The notes below the pieces were generated by a model. The model did not search any database. It worked only from the letters and a program-made list of their open reading frames with translations, and was not told the origin of the DNA. A stretch of DNA of 64,000 bases from Candidatus Altimarinota bacterium (GTDB taxonomy: Bacteria > Patescibacteriota > Gracilibacteria > BD1-5 > UBA2023). Positions 33,634-44,518 of the stretch are shown here, in pieces (the first letter of the stretch is position 1; each line of letters starts with the position of its first letter). The stretch lies in contig JAQUEK010000003.1 in NCBI GenBank assembly GCA_028685185.1, positions 100,855 through 164,854 on the forward strand, written 5' to 3'. The position numbers and the translations under genes are program-made.

Positions 33634-34063
33634 ATGAGACTTTGGTCAATACATCCAAAATATCTTGATAGAGCTTGATTGTTAGCATGTTGGCGAGAAT
33701 GATTACTTGCTAAGAAAGTTCTTGAAGGTAACACTGTATGATATAAGAACCATTCTCAATTAAACAGGTTTAAAGCCATTTCTAATCCATCATTATGAAT
33801 AAATGCTTTTTTAACACAGATTTATCTAGAAGCAAAAAATAGGGGTTATAATTTTTCGAAAAATAAAATAGAGATTATTGATACGATTTGAATTATTGAA
33901 GTAACAGATTGACAAATAGAATTTGAAAAAAAAACATCTGCTTGATAAATTAAAAAATAGGAATGAAGAGAAATTTTTGATTTTATCTAGATCTGATTCA
34001 ATTGAATTGAATATAATTTTTACTAGAATAATCTGATGAATAGAAGATTGGGAAAGAATTTAA
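33634..34063 (+). pseudogene. Pyrimidine-dimer glycosylase (T4 endonuclease V-like), frameshifted
   Basis: The first frame (ATG 33634 to TAA 33948) encodes MRLWSIHPKYLD, GLLACWREGLLA, GYKNHSQLNRFK, the core of the Pyr_excise/endonuclease V-like family. The family's C-terminal part HLLDKLKNR ending in IIGGIEDWERI continues in the +1 frame to TAA 34063. The switch lies at an A9 run (33926-33934). Eight A would give one intact protein of about 142 aa. This is either a homopolymer sequencing error, polymerase slippage or a young pseudogene. Confidence 0.75.
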
Positions 34064-34112
34064 TTAAAGTATTTGAAATTTTTAATTAACAATTATTTCT
34101 TTAAAATAAAAT

Positions 34113-34499
34113 ATGTCTGCATTATTAAAATTGATAGAACTTACCGAACTTAATAGGAAACTTGATCCGTATTATGATTGAGTCAAATCTGAAGACAGCT
34201 TTGAATTGGTTGTATGAGAGGTGAATGAAGCGAAAGCGGAATATGATAAAGAGGATTACAATGAGCTTGAAAAAGAGATTTGAGATGTCTATTGGAATCT
34301 GTTGATCCTTACGAACAAGCTTGAAGATGAAGGGAAGATAAATAAGGAAAAAGCTTTTGAAAGTATCTTTAAAAAGATGTCCAACAGGAAATCATTCTTA
34401 CTGGAATGAAGGAAAGTTAATAAGGAAGAGGCTATGAAAATATGGAATGACGCCAAGAGGAAAGAATGATATGAAGAATCAAGGCTTTGGAACAAATAA
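34113..34499 (+). CDS. MazG-like nucleotide pyrophosphohydrolase
   Basis: 128 aa all-alpha protein. ELVVGEVNEAKAEYDKED followed by NELEKEIGDVYWNLLIL matches the ExxE...ExxD metal-binding motif of MazG. It removes abnormal NTPs. Located between atpD and atpC, an unusual position. No SD. Confidence 0.8.
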
Positions 34500-34546
34500 T
34501 CCTGTATAGACTTTTGATAATCTAATATATTTTTATAACAGAAAAC

Positions 34547-34960
34547 ATGAAATTAACATTAACATCTATAAAGAAGAAAATTCTTGAAATCAATGATCTT
34601 GAACAGGCGATAATCCCTACAATGGCAGGGGAGATAACTGTACTTGCATCTCATGTGCCAATCATTTCAGCTCTAAGACCTGGAATATTGAAACTCAGAT
34701 TTAACGACGGTAAGGAAGAAAAGTTTGCCATCGGTTGATGAGTTTTGGAAACCGATTGAAAAACTATCTCAATCATTGCTGATATGGTTGAGGATTGAGC
34801 TTGACTTGATATCGAAGAGATAAAGAAAAAGAAAGAAGAAGCAAAAAGGCTTATGTCTGAAATATCTTCATCTTGAAAGATTACCGATATGGAAAGATAT
34901 ATAGAGATAGAGCTTGAGTTCCTGAAGGAAAGTGCCAAGGAAAGATTGACAATCTGATAA
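34547..34960 (+). CDS. atpC: ATP synthase subunit epsilon
   Basis: 137 aa. The N-terminal beta-sandwich with IPTMAGEITVLASHVPIIS is diagnostic; the C-terminal half is a helical hairpin (KKKKEEAKRL). Last gene of the operon, followed by a terminator. Confidence 0.94.
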
Positions 34961-34969
34961 TATCTTAAT

Positions 34970-34999
34970 AAAAAAAGATGCACTAGTGCATCTTTTTTT
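34970..34999 (+). terminator. Terminator of the atp operon
   Basis: Palindrome aaaaaagatgca / tgcatctttttt around ctag, 10 bp after atpC; also usable for the convergent Kazal-domain gene. Confidence 0.85.
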
Positions 35000-35009
35000 A
35001 TTTATTAAT

Positions 35010-35855
35010 CTATTTCACATAAACCGTCTTCACTATCATATCGACGACCTGTTGTATGTTTCAGGAATTTTCTATGACTATAGAACTGTTTTCCACTTGC
35101 ATATATGTTTTATTTCAATTAGTGTAGAAACCATAATGCGAATCTTTCAATTCATCAATTATCTTATCTTTATAGAATAGCACCTTAATATCAGAACTAT
35201 CATAATCTACTATATCCCTTCAGAAATTTATACCTATGGAATGATTTGCTCAGTCTTTTCATCCGAATCATGAATAGTAGCTTCTAGCTGGAATGCTGAA
35301 TCAATATCAGAAATTTGAATTGAAATAATTAAGCACTTTCTCTCAATTGATAATTCAAGTCTGACTTAGTGATCAGCTTAGACTGGTTCAGCTCTGACTT
35401 AGCGATCAGCTAGAATCTGTTGTTATGGCTCATTCAGCAATGATTTCAGTTGCTCATGATGAAGTTCAGCTTGTACATCATCATACTAATCCTCAGCAAT
35501 TCTCAGATCATATGTCTTTCTCTTGTTTTTCCAATTCAGTCTCTCATAGGTTATTCTCTCATATCTCAGACCCGGTATTTCAGCTTACAACATTTACCTC
35601 ATCTTTCTTGCATACTCATTCATATCTTACTTTCAGATTATTCTGATTTTCTGCTACACATCTGTTTGAATATGTATTGTTATCTTCTCAGCAGACCGGG
35701 CTGTAATCTTCAGTGCAGACTACAGCATTTGCACTTCATTGATTTTGTGATTGGTTTTCCTTCAGATGTTTGAGATTCGATTCCCTATATATGAACAATA
35801 AGATTATAAGAATAGGAAGAACAGCTATCAGAACGATTTTTTTTATTGATTTCAT
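35010..35855 (-). CDS. Membrane-anchored protein with Kazal-type protease inhibitor domain
   Basis: 281 aa. An N-terminal TM/signal segment (IVLIAVLPILIILLFIY) is followed near residues 43-82 by CTEDYSPVCGEDNNTYSNRC and a later GVCK, the spacing of a Kazal domain (C-x6-8-PVCGxDxxTYxNxC). A Gly/Ser/Thr-rich linker and a C-terminal domain of about 130 residues (YFNSNFGYGFSIP and so on) follow. The likely location is the cell surface. Kazal domains inhibit serine proteases; in an episymbiont this could protect it from host or community proteases, which is inference. Several UGA-Gly codons; stop TAG. Confidence 0.82.
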
Positions 35856-35932
35856 AGTTTAGATTGATTAGATGTTTAATGATTCAATTTTATCTTTTTT
35901 TGATATTTATCAACTAAAAAACATCAGAATAT

Positions 35933-35985
35933 TTGACTTTAATAGTTTTATATAATATATTCAGGATACCACATTTTTAAATGTG
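35933..35985 (+). promoter_or_regulatory. Sigma70-like promoter and leader hairpin of the small foreign cassette
   Basis: TTGACT (35933-35938), 17-bp spacer, TATATT (35956-35961), followed by the hairpin ccacattt / aaatgtgg (35970-35985). This consensus-like promoter differs from the A/T-rich leaders of native genes. Confidence 0.55.
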
Positions 35986-36031
35986 GTCTATATCATAAAG
36001 GTATAGCATTTTGTTTAAAGGAGAGTGTCTC

Positions 36032-36226
36032 ATGAATTCAAACACAATTTCAGGAGTTGTAGCAACTGTAGGAAGTCAGGATATCATCCATATTCTTCCC
36101 AATCAGGTCCTCAAGGCCAGCCAAAAACCGGATGTCCTCGTGGAACTGAGGGCTAAAATAGCTTCAGGAGCAAAATTGACAGCAATGGCTGAATTGTTAG
36201 TGCTTGCCTTAGGCTTGACACTATAG
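36032..36226 (+). CDS. Small 64-aa protein of foreign-looking cassette
   Basis: ATG 36032 has a strong SD (AAAGGAG). The product is MNSNTISGVVATVGSQDIIH followed by a mixed segment and a hydrophobic C-terminal helix (MAELLVLALGLTL). All 4 glycines are GGN and the GC content is visibly higher than in neighbours. No family recognised. Terminator follows 20 bp after TAG. Confidence 0.6.
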   Translation: MNSNTISGVVATVGSQDIIHILPNQVLKASQKPDVLVELRAKIASGAKLTAMAELLVLALGLTL

Positions 36227-36247
36227 AATCATCTGATACAAGTCTAG

Positions 36248-36274
36248 AACCGTGGAGAAATCCACGGTTTTTTA
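36248..36274 (+). terminator. Terminator after the 64-aa gene
   Basis: Stem aaccgtgga / tccacggtt, GAAA tetraloop, then T tract. The GNRA loop and GC-rich stem are of the classical type. Confidence 0.88.
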
Positions 36275-36417
36275 CTATTTAAGAAATCAATATATTATAA
36301 AAAATTGACAAAACAATCATTATCCTTATATTTCACTTTACCTTAACTCCGTCAAAGGATTTAAGCGAAAATTCAATTAACCCTAACGGGTTAAATTATA
36401 TCAATGGGAGGTGTTCC

Positions 36418-36585
36418 ATGGCAAAACTTAATTCTGGTACAAAGGAAAAAGAAGTAGTCAAACAGCCAAAAAAATGTCGTCACACTGGAAATGTTCCAGG
36501 TACTCGTGCTTGTAAAACTGCAAGGTCTAATAACCGAAAATGTAGTATTTTCCAGCGAAGATCATGTGATCAGATATGATATTAA
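36418..36585 (+). CDS. Small basic Cys protein of foreign-looking cassette
   Basis: ATG 36418 has SD GGGAGG. The product is 53 aa, very basic, with four Cys (KKCRHTG, RACKTAR, RKCSIF, RRSCDQ), compatible with one zinc site. It stops at TGA 36577 under the standard code; in the host code it gains Gly-Tyr and ends at TAA 36585. All 3 glycines are GGN. Confidence 0.55.
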
Positions 36586-36621
36586 TTTAACCCTCGATTA
36601 AACGGAGGGAAAAAGGAGAAA

Positions 36622-36681
36622 ATGTATGAAATGATCGTCATAAACAGCAACCCAGATTTTGACCACATTTTCAAAGCATAA
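36622..36681 (+). CDS. 19-aa peptide of foreign-looking cassette
   Basis: ATG 36622 with SD AAGGAG, product MYEMIVINSNPDFDHIFKA, stop TAA. Directly followed by a strong terminator. Its small size makes it a weak call, but SD spacing and terminator support translation. Confidence 0.42.
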   Translation: MYEMIVINSNPDFDHIFKA

Positions 36682-36684
36682 GAG

Positions 36685-36710
36685 AAAGGCCGCCCAAGCG
36701 GCCTTTTTTA
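36685..36710 (+). terminator. Terminator of the foreign-looking cassette
   Basis: Stem aaaggccgc / gcggccttt with a 4-nt loop and T tract. GC-rich and unlike the A/T-rich native ones. Confidence 0.88.
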
Positions 36711-36778
36711 TACAAAAATTTCCAATAAACCGTTTTTTATATATAATTTCAGCGATACAGGATATTAACTCAAAACTG

Positions 36779-37585
36779 ATGAAAAAAGATAAATCTTTCT
36801 GAATAGCTTTCTGATGATGAGCTGCAAGATGACTTGCTCATATATGAGTCCTGAGATATCTTGAGGAGAATTCCTTGAAAGCCAAAGATGTATCAGGAAC
36901 CAGTATCTGAGCAATAATAGCATCATTGTATGCTTTTTGAAAGACATCGCAAGAGATGAGAGATATATGCGCTTCTATAAATTATCTCAAGCTGATAGAT
37001 TTTGATCTCAAGAAATGACTTATAGCATGAAATAAGATAAAAGTTTTCCTTAAGGATATTTTCTGAAGCACAAAAATTGAAGATTTAGATATGCCTCTTC
37101 ATATAATCTCAACCAATATCAATACCTGAGAGAAGAAGATATTTGATTCAGGGAGCATAGTCGATGCTATAAGATCATCAATAAGTATTCCGTGAATAAT
37201 CATGCCAAACAAGATAAAGCATGAGGATCTGGTTGATTGATGAATAAACAATAATCTGCCGATAGAAGTATCGAAACAAGATAAGGTACTTGCCATATCT
37301 GTTTTAAGGGATATATCAAGACCCATAGAAACCAAGATTAATTTCCTTTGATTTGAGATAAAGCAGAATATCTTCGGATTAGGTTATCAGATTCTTCAGA
37401 AATCGATAGACATAATGATGGAGCAGAATGAGAATAATTCAGTAAAAAGCAGGGAATGAATAGTATTTCTGCATCCTATAATGCCTTGAATAGATTATTA
37501 CGAATTCCATAAATATGATGAGATAATAGAGATATGATACAAATCAGCTATGGAAAATAACTTATGTAAAAAGCTTTCAGATTAA
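36779..37585 (+). CDS. Patatin-like phospholipase
   Basis: 268 aa. The oxyanion loop GIAFGGGAARGLAHIG, the nucleophile GTSIGAIIAS and the DGG motif (LVDGGINNNLP) form the Ser-Asp dyad of the RssA/patatin family. All three glycines of GGG are UGA. The likely role is lipid hydrolysis at the membrane. Confidence 0.93.
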
Positions 37586-37627
37586 AAAAAGATTCCTATA
37601 TTTTACATTAATTTTAATTAAACAAAT

Positions 37628-39085
37628 ATGCAGCTAACAAACACATTGACCAGGAAAAAAGAGAATTTTAAACCTATGAAAGAAGAAAAAGTAAAGGTAT
37701 ATTACTGTGGACCAACTCCATATGATTATACAACAATATGAAATTTTAGAGCCTATCTTGTTTCTGATATGGTAGTTAGAACCCTGAGGTTTTTAGGTTA
37801 TAAGGTTGAGACCTCAATGAATATAACCGATATAGATGATAAGACCATAAAGAATAGTCAAATTGAATGAGTTGATCTGAAAACATTTACAGAAAGATAT
37901 TTCAATTATTTCCTGATTGATCTTGAAAATCTTTGAATTAGGAAAGCTGATAATATTTCACCTATTTCACTTCTGATACCTGAGATGGTCAGCATGATCA
38001 ACTGACTTCTAGAAAAGTGATATGCATATCTGGCAGAAGACTGAAGCATATATTATTCGATAGCAAAATTTAAAAATTATTGAGATCTTGCTCATCTTGA
38101 TAAAAAATGAATGAAAACTGGTGTTAGGATCTCACTTGATGAATATGAGAAGGAAGAAGTTTGAGATTTTGCCCTTTGGAAAGCTTATGATGAAAAAAAT
38201 GACTGACCTAACAGATGGGAAGGAAAATTCATGATAAACTGAAAAGAAGAAACTATTTATTGAAGGCCAGGTTGGCATATAGAATGCAGCGCATGCAACA
38301 TGAAGTTCTTCTGAGAACAGATTGATCTTCATATGGGATGAATAGATAATATATTCCCTCATCACCAGAATGAGATTGCACAGACCGAAGCTTATACTTG
38401 AAAGATATTTTCGAAATATTGGCTGCATAATGGTTATCTGCTTGTAGATAACAAGAAAATGTCCAAAAGCAAGAAGAATTTCTATACTTTAGTTGATGTT
38501 GTAGATAAAATGAAAGGTGAAGCAAATGAATCATATATCTATAGATGATATAGATTCATGAACTATGGTGCGAAATATTCGGAGAGCTTTAATTTTACTT
38601 TTGATAGACTAAGGCAGGCTATCCAAAACATCAAGACTTTTGATGAAGCATTCAGAAGAATAAAGAATTATAAGAAAATCGAATGAAAAGTAAGTAAAGA
38701 AACCAGTGATAACCTACAATATTTCGTACAGAATTACATAACAAGTTTGGAAGATGATTTCAGTACAGTAGAGGCGCTTGTTTCTGTTTTTGATCTGGTT
38801 AAATATGTCAACTCATGAATAGATGATAATTTATTCAATTCAGCTGAGATAGATGCTATAATCTGAGTATTCAAGACTTTCAATGAAGTTTTGAATGTAT
38901 TTGATTTCAATATATTCGAAGAGCAAGAACCGATACCTGAAAATATAATCAAGTTATTGGAACAGAGGAACGCTGAAAAATCAGCTAAGAATTTTGAAAT
39001 GGCTGATAAACTCAGGGATGAGATATCTCTTCTATGATATAAGATAGTCGATGATAAGAATTGAAGTAGGGCAGAAAGACAATAA
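37628..39085 (+). CDS. cysS: Cysteinyl-tRNA synthetase
   Basis: 485 aa. [17 protein letters not shown] holds the zinc Cys and the HIGH-like motif (TIGN), followed by [17 protein letters not shown] and [10 protein letters not shown] complete class I enzyme. The HIGH box is TTIGN rather than HIGN, a mild deviation. An intergenic repeat follows directly. Confidence 0.93.
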
Positions 39086-39183
39086 CCCCTCTGTCCTTCG
39101 GACATCTCCCCTTTATAAGAGGAGAAAAATTATACATCCCTTCCTTAATATAGGGAAGGTGGCTCTAAAGCCGGAAGGGTTAT
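39083..39183. repeat. MITE-like intergenic repeat with imperfect terminal inverted repeats
   Basis: About 100 bp with several stem pairs: tgtccttcggaca, ctcccctttataagaggag, cccttccttaatatagggaagg, ggctctaaagcc. The ends taacccct...ccttcgg and ccggaagggtta are related inverted repeats. The sequence is of a type seen between genes in many bacterial genomes. It starts 3 bp before the end of cysS. Confidence 0.6.
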
Positions 39184-39277
39184 ATTATCAGCAAATCATA
39201 TATTATTTAAATAATTTGAAAAAAAAGTGTTTTTAGATATTCTAAGGGCACTTTTTTAAAAAATAAAAAACATAAGG

Positions 39278-40549
39278 ATGTTAAAAGTAATCTGATGACA
39301 GAAACTCTCTGGAGTCGTGGAAATAAGCTGATCGAAAAATGCAAGCCTGCCGATTATTGCAGCTTCGCTTCTTCTGAAAAGAGTCACGCTTAATAATGTA
39401 CCTAGAATCTGAGATGTATTGACTTTTCTCGATATAATTAAAAGCCTTTGAGTGAAGGTTGATTTTGTCTGAAACACTTTGAAGATGGATAGCACCAGAA
39501 TGAATATGGATGATTTCAAAAAGGAGCTTATCAATAAGATAAGGGTTTGAATATTCCTCCTTCCTTCCATACTGCAGAAATTCTCTGAGATAAACATACC
39601 TTTTCCAGGTTGATGCAACATCTGAAAAAGGCCTATCGATGAGCATATAAAATGACTTGTGAAACTAGGTTATAAGAATATAGAATGAGATGAGAAAGTC
39701 CATCTTTCATGAAAGATGGACTCATGAGAAAAGGAAATAATTATAGATTGGTTTTCAGTTACAGCAACAGAAAATCTAATAATAGCAAGCGTATTGAGGC
39801 CTTGAAAAACAACATTAAGGCTTTGAGCCATAGAACCGCATGTCATAAACCTTATTAATTTCTTCAATTGTGCATGAGCTAAGATAACGCTTGAATATGA
39901 CCATTCCATTATAATAGAATGAGTCGAGAATCTGAAAGACGAGATAGATTTTAAAATCTGCAGCGATTACATCGAGGCTGGTACATTCATGGTCTTATGA
40001 GCATTGGCAAGCGAAAAATATATTGATATCAAAAATGCATGCATACGGGATTCAAAAAGCTTCCTAAGTAAATTAGAAGAAGCCTGAGTGAAATTCGAGC
40101 AAACTTGAACTGATGAGTTGAGGATTTATAATTCGATTGAAAATCTGAAAGCTGTAAGGTTCCAGACAAAAGTTTTCCCATGACTTCCGACTGATCTGCA
40201 ATCACCGCTTTGTGTTCTTCTTACTCAAGCCGATTGAATCAGCAAGGTGGAAGAGGTCATATATGAATGAAGGCTTAATTTCCTTGTTGAGATTGAGAAG
40301 ATGAAATGACATCCTGCAATATTGAATCCGCATGAGGCTCTGATTTTCTGAAAGACAAAGCTTAAGTGAGCAACGGTTTCAAGCTGGGATCTCAGGGCAT
40401 GAGTCGCTATGATCATAGCATGACTTGTGGCTTCCGGTGATACCTATATCACGAATGTCGAATACATAGAAAGATGATATGAGGACATAATAGGGAAGAT
40501 AAGAAAACTATGAGCTGTAATTGAAAAGGTGGATAACGAAGAAAATTAA
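39278..40549 (+). CDS. murA: UDP-N-acetylglucosamine 1-carboxyvinyltransferase
   Basis: 423 aa, normal length. GQKLSGVVEISGSKNASLPI with the Lys-Asn pair, PIDEHIKGLVKLG, FSVTATENLIIASVLRPGKT and TDLQSPLCVLLTQADGISKV are MurA segments; the loop CNIGKRPID has Cys near the position of the fosfomycin-binding residue. It makes the first peptidoglycan precursor. Many glycines are UGA. Confidence 0.95.
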
Positions 40550-40618
40550 ATTAATATTATGCCAAAACGGCAAATTTAAATATAATATGCAGGAATCTTT
40601 AAAATTAATCTTTCAAAA

Positions 40619-40819
40619 ATGGCAGTACTTTGATTTTTCATAATGATGTTTTGAATCATTATAATCTACAATCCTGATCTTATAGCTATCCTGCTTTGAA
40701 TATTCTTTGTTATAGTTTGAGCCAATATGCTTTTCTTGAATGTGATGTTCAAAAAATCAGAGAAAGAAAGCTTCAAAATCTGAAATTTCGAAATTTTTAG
40801 ACATAAGCCGAAAAAATAA
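40619..40819 (+). CDS. Small two-TM membrane protein
   Basis: 66 aa with two hydrophobic helices (VLGFFIMMFGIIIIYN and LIAILLGIFFVIVGANML) and a basic tail. Its stop overlaps the start of the PrsW-type gene (TAATG), so the two are translationally coupled. Function unknown. Confidence 0.6.
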
Positions 40820-41781
40820 TGGTTTCAGATATATTTAGGATATTTTTCATTTGAATATTTTGTCTTTTCCCGATTTTGATTTGGGGATATATTTTTTCAT
40901 ACATAGACAATTCAGATTTCCATTCAAGAAGATTTGTCTCCTGAATCATCGCTTGAGCTTTTTCTGTGGTGCCTGTGTTATATCTCGAAAATATCCTGAG
41001 ATTCTTCTGACTTAACGATATAAACATATTCTCCCTTGTAAGCACTTGAAGCTGATTTTTCTTAATCTTCTCGTCTATATTTGCGATTTCCATGATAATT
41101 GCAATCCTACTGTTTTTCATGACATTATTCTTCATAAATGATTTTGCGAATCTGATCAAGATTTATTATAGGAATATATTGTCATTGCTTCTATATTCCG
41201 CGTTATTCTGATTTGTCTATATGATAGCACGGAATATCCCTTTTCTAGATTTTGAAATCAAGAATCCTGTATCCATATGATCGAATATATTCAATACATT
41301 CTTTCTGATCCTTATATATTACATGATAATCTGATTTATTGAGGAAATAAGCAAACACTTCAGTTTTCTCCCTAGTTCGCTTTCTGAGATAAATTCAGCC
41401 AAAAGCTGAGTTCTTCTTGCAATATTCATAGCATTATGATTCTGATTCATAGAGAATATATTGTACATAAATAATATCTATCTGGATAAATGATGATTAT
41501 CAGGAGATATTTTCTCTACTTGGATTTTCAGATGAATATTCTCATTGTTCGTACATGTTCTTTGTTCTGTCATTGTCTGATCCTATTTCTCTAAAGCTTA
41601 CCTGTTCTACTCTGACAGCATGATAAGATATATAAGGGTATTCTTATCCTGAATCATAATTTCAGTCATAATCCATGCAATCTTCGATATATCTCTGACA
41701 CTTAGCTTCACAGCTATAATATTCATATATCTCATGTTCGGCTATCTTTATGTGACAAAGATTTTTTATAAGGAAAATTAA
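40819..41781 (+). CDS. PrsW-family intramembrane protease
   Basis: 320 aa with about eight TM helices. GFIEEISKHF (EExxK) and HAIFDISL (HxxxD) follow the PrsW/CPBP-like active-site pattern, with one more His helix (HVLCSVIVG). PrsW clips anti-sigma factors; the substrate here is unknown. Coupled to the small membrane gene before it. Confidence 0.8.
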
Positions 41782-41841
41782 AATAAATTTGAATTTATGA
41801 TGCTTATATGGTAATTTTAATTAAATTTTAAGACATTTTAA

Positions 41842-42849
41842 ATGAAAAATTCAGTAAACAGCATCAATTTCCTAAATAAGACATTGTTCATAGCGATTCT
41901 TCTTTTGAACATATTCTTCGTATATATCGTGTTGATAACGGTTGATTATCTTATGATCACCTATATAACGATATTAAACGGTTTTTTGAATGTATTGCTG
42001 TTCTGATTATATTTTTATGTAAATTCAAGGTATCAGAAGGATTTAAGTTCGCTTGTCAGATCTTTCAAGGATTTCATCGATAACAAGACGAACTCAATAG
42101 GTGCGAATAAGCCTATATTCATAGAGAATAAAAGCATAGAGACATTGTTCAAGAATATTTCCATAAAGAATAATCTTCTGAAAAAGGATTTCAAGGATCT
42201 GAAAAACGTCTTTGAAAAATTCATTCCGCAAGACATATATAAGGAAATATGATTCAAATGATATGAGAAAGTCATATTATGAAGCTGTATATCGAAAAAC
42301 CTTACCGTGATGTTCCTTGATATAGTTTGATTCACCACGATGAGCGAAAATATAACTCCCGAAAGGACATTGCTTCTTCTGAATATCTACTTTGACTGAA
42401 TATGAGAGATAATATATAAGAACTGATGATATATAGATAAGTTTCTCTGAGATTGAATAATGATAATATTCGAAGCTGAAAATTCAGATAATTCTATAAT
42501 CTGTGCCATAGAGATACAGGATTTCATAAAGAAGTTCCAGATATCGACAATCTGAAAGAAGATCAATATATGAATCTGAATAAACTCATGAGAGGTTATA
42601 GTATGAACCATATGAACAAAAAAGAGAATGGATGCGACTGTCATCTGAGATAGCGTAAATATCTCATCAAGGCTTGAATGACTTACAAGGAAATTCAGCA
42701 AGAGCATAATAATAAGCGAGAATACATTCGACCTTATAAAAAACAAGCAGAACTTCATGATAAATCATCTTTGAAAGGAAACATTATCATGAAGATCCAA
42801 GGATGTGAATATCTATCATGTGGAAGAATTTTACAATGTCACGGTTTAA
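41842..42849 (+). CDS. Class III adenylate/guanylate cyclase
   Basis: 335 aa. Two TM helices at residues 12-60, a linker, then the cyclase homology domain: VMFLDIVGFTTMSE with the first metal Asp, FLGDGIMIIFEA with the second, GIGINSGEVIVGTIGTKKRMD and IGDSVNISSRLEGL with the transition-state Asn and Arg. All catalytic residues are present. A cyclic-nucleotide-binding protein and a PDEase-like protein lie 13 kb downstream. cAMP or cGMP specificity cannot be fixed by eye. Confidence 0.93.
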
Positions 42850-42949
42850 TTTAAAATTTTAAATTCTTTTGATTTTTTGTTTTTTTTATATACAATTCAC
42901 ACGTTTTCTAAAAAAGATAGAAATTATTTAATTATATAACACTGACAAT

Positions 42950-43180
42950 ATGACTTTTTCTCCTACTAAAAAGATGTCTAAATCTAGATCTTGAACAAGA
43001 ACTAGCAACTGGACAAGAATAACTGCAAAAAAACTTCTAGACAAGACTTCTTTGCAATATGATAAAGACGGTAATGCTATTGGATTATCTCATTTTGCTT
43101 CTCCTGTTACTTGAGAATACAAATGAAGAAAAGTCATAAAAGTTACTAAAACTAAAAAAGTAACTAAGGTTAGAGTTTAA
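42950..43180 (+). CDS. rpmF: 50S ribosomal protein L32
   Basis: 76 aa. PTKKMSKSRSGTRTSNW is the L32 N-terminus. The zinc Cys pairs are absent (HFASPVTGEYKGR instead), as in Cys-minus paralogs. Two or three glycines are UGA. Confidence 0.85.
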
Positions 43181-43239
43181 TTATCTGCTTCTGGCTATTT
43201 TCCAGAAGATATAATCTAACCTAAAAAAACCCTATAATT

Positions 43240-43719
43240 ATGCAAAAAATATCAAGACATAAGACAAGAAGTTGCGTATTTCAGGCTTTATATTCAAAAA
43301 TTTATTTGAAAGACTCTTTTTCAAAAGAGTCTTTTGTAGATTCTTTTTTTGATGAATGAAGCGATTTCGTCGATCATAAATATTTTGATGAGGTATTTGC
43401 ATGAGTCCAGGATAATGAGACCAGGCTTTTGTACGTGATAAACAAATATGCGCCTAGATTCGATATATGAAGCATGCCTACTATAAATATCATTCCGATT
43501 CTAATCGCCTGATATGAAATGCTTTATATAAAATGCGATACTATTCCAGAAAAGGTTTCCATAGATGAGGCCTTGGAGCTTACAAAGGAATTTTCTGATG
43601 GAGCTGCCAGATCTTTTGTTAATTGAGTGTTGAATTCACTGAAAGAGAATAAAGTAAGCATTTTAAAGGAAATAGAAGAGATACAGAATACAAATTTATT
43701 TTTTCCTATTCATGATTAA
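43240..43719 (+). CDS. nusB: Transcription antitermination factor NusB
   Basis: 159 aa. ISRHKTRSCVFQALYSK at the start, IIPILIAGYEMLY, ISIDEALELTKEF-type segment and RSFVNGVLNSL at the end are NusB motifs. The last 8 bases overlap the start of rnc. Confidence 0.9.
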
Positions 43720-44449
43720 AAAAAATTCACGTTTTGATTATGATGAATTTAAAGATTCAGTAACTAAGCTTTTATCGGATCTTGAGATTCCTTATAATGA
43801 CATCCTTCTTTATATACAATCATTTGTACATAAATCTGTATTAAATGAAAAATCAACCCAATTCAAAGAAAGCAATGAAAGATTGGAATTTTTTTGAGAT
43901 GCGGTTCTTGAACTTATAGTTACGGAAATGCTCTATTTCAACTATCCGGAAAAATCAGAAGGCGATCTTACGGATATAAGAAGTGCAGTCGTTCGATGAA
44001 AAAATCTCGCTATAGTTTCAAGCAACTTGAAGTTTCAGAACTATGTGATACTTTCAAAGTGAGAGATACTGGCATGATGAAATGAAAACCCATATATATT
44101 AGCAAATACCCTAGAGGCTTTCCTAGGAGGACTTTATATCGATCTTTGATATGATAAGGCAAAGGATTTCGTGAAGGAACATATCTTCTCAACCTTGAGT
44201 GAAATCATGGAAAATAAGCTTCATATCGATCCGAAATCATATCTTCAGGAGATAGTCCAATCGAAATATAATGTAACTCCGAATTATGAAGTGATTTCAG
44301 AATCAGGTATGGATCACGAAAAGAATTATCTTATCTGAGTTTATTTCGATGAGAAGAAAATAGGGGAATGAACAGGATCTTCAAAGAAAAAAGCACAGAA
44401 AAATGCGGCTGAGAATGCATTGGAGAATTTATCTGAATGGTTTAATTAA
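43712..44449 (+). CDS. rnc: Ribonuclease III
   Basis: 245 aa. NERLEFFGDAVLEL is the RNase III signature with the catalytic Glu and Asp; a double-stranded RNA-binding domain with GEGTGSSKKKAQKNAAENAL follows. It starts inside nusB by 8 bp. RNA processing and decay. Confidence 0.96.
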
Positions 44450-44518
44450 AAATTATTTTGACATTTCTATTTTTTATATACAATACGGAGGCAATTTTTT
44501 AAATATTATACAAATTTT

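Noticed and set aside
39256..39646. Two overlapping minus-strand frames of 121 aa
   Set aside because: Antisense to murA.
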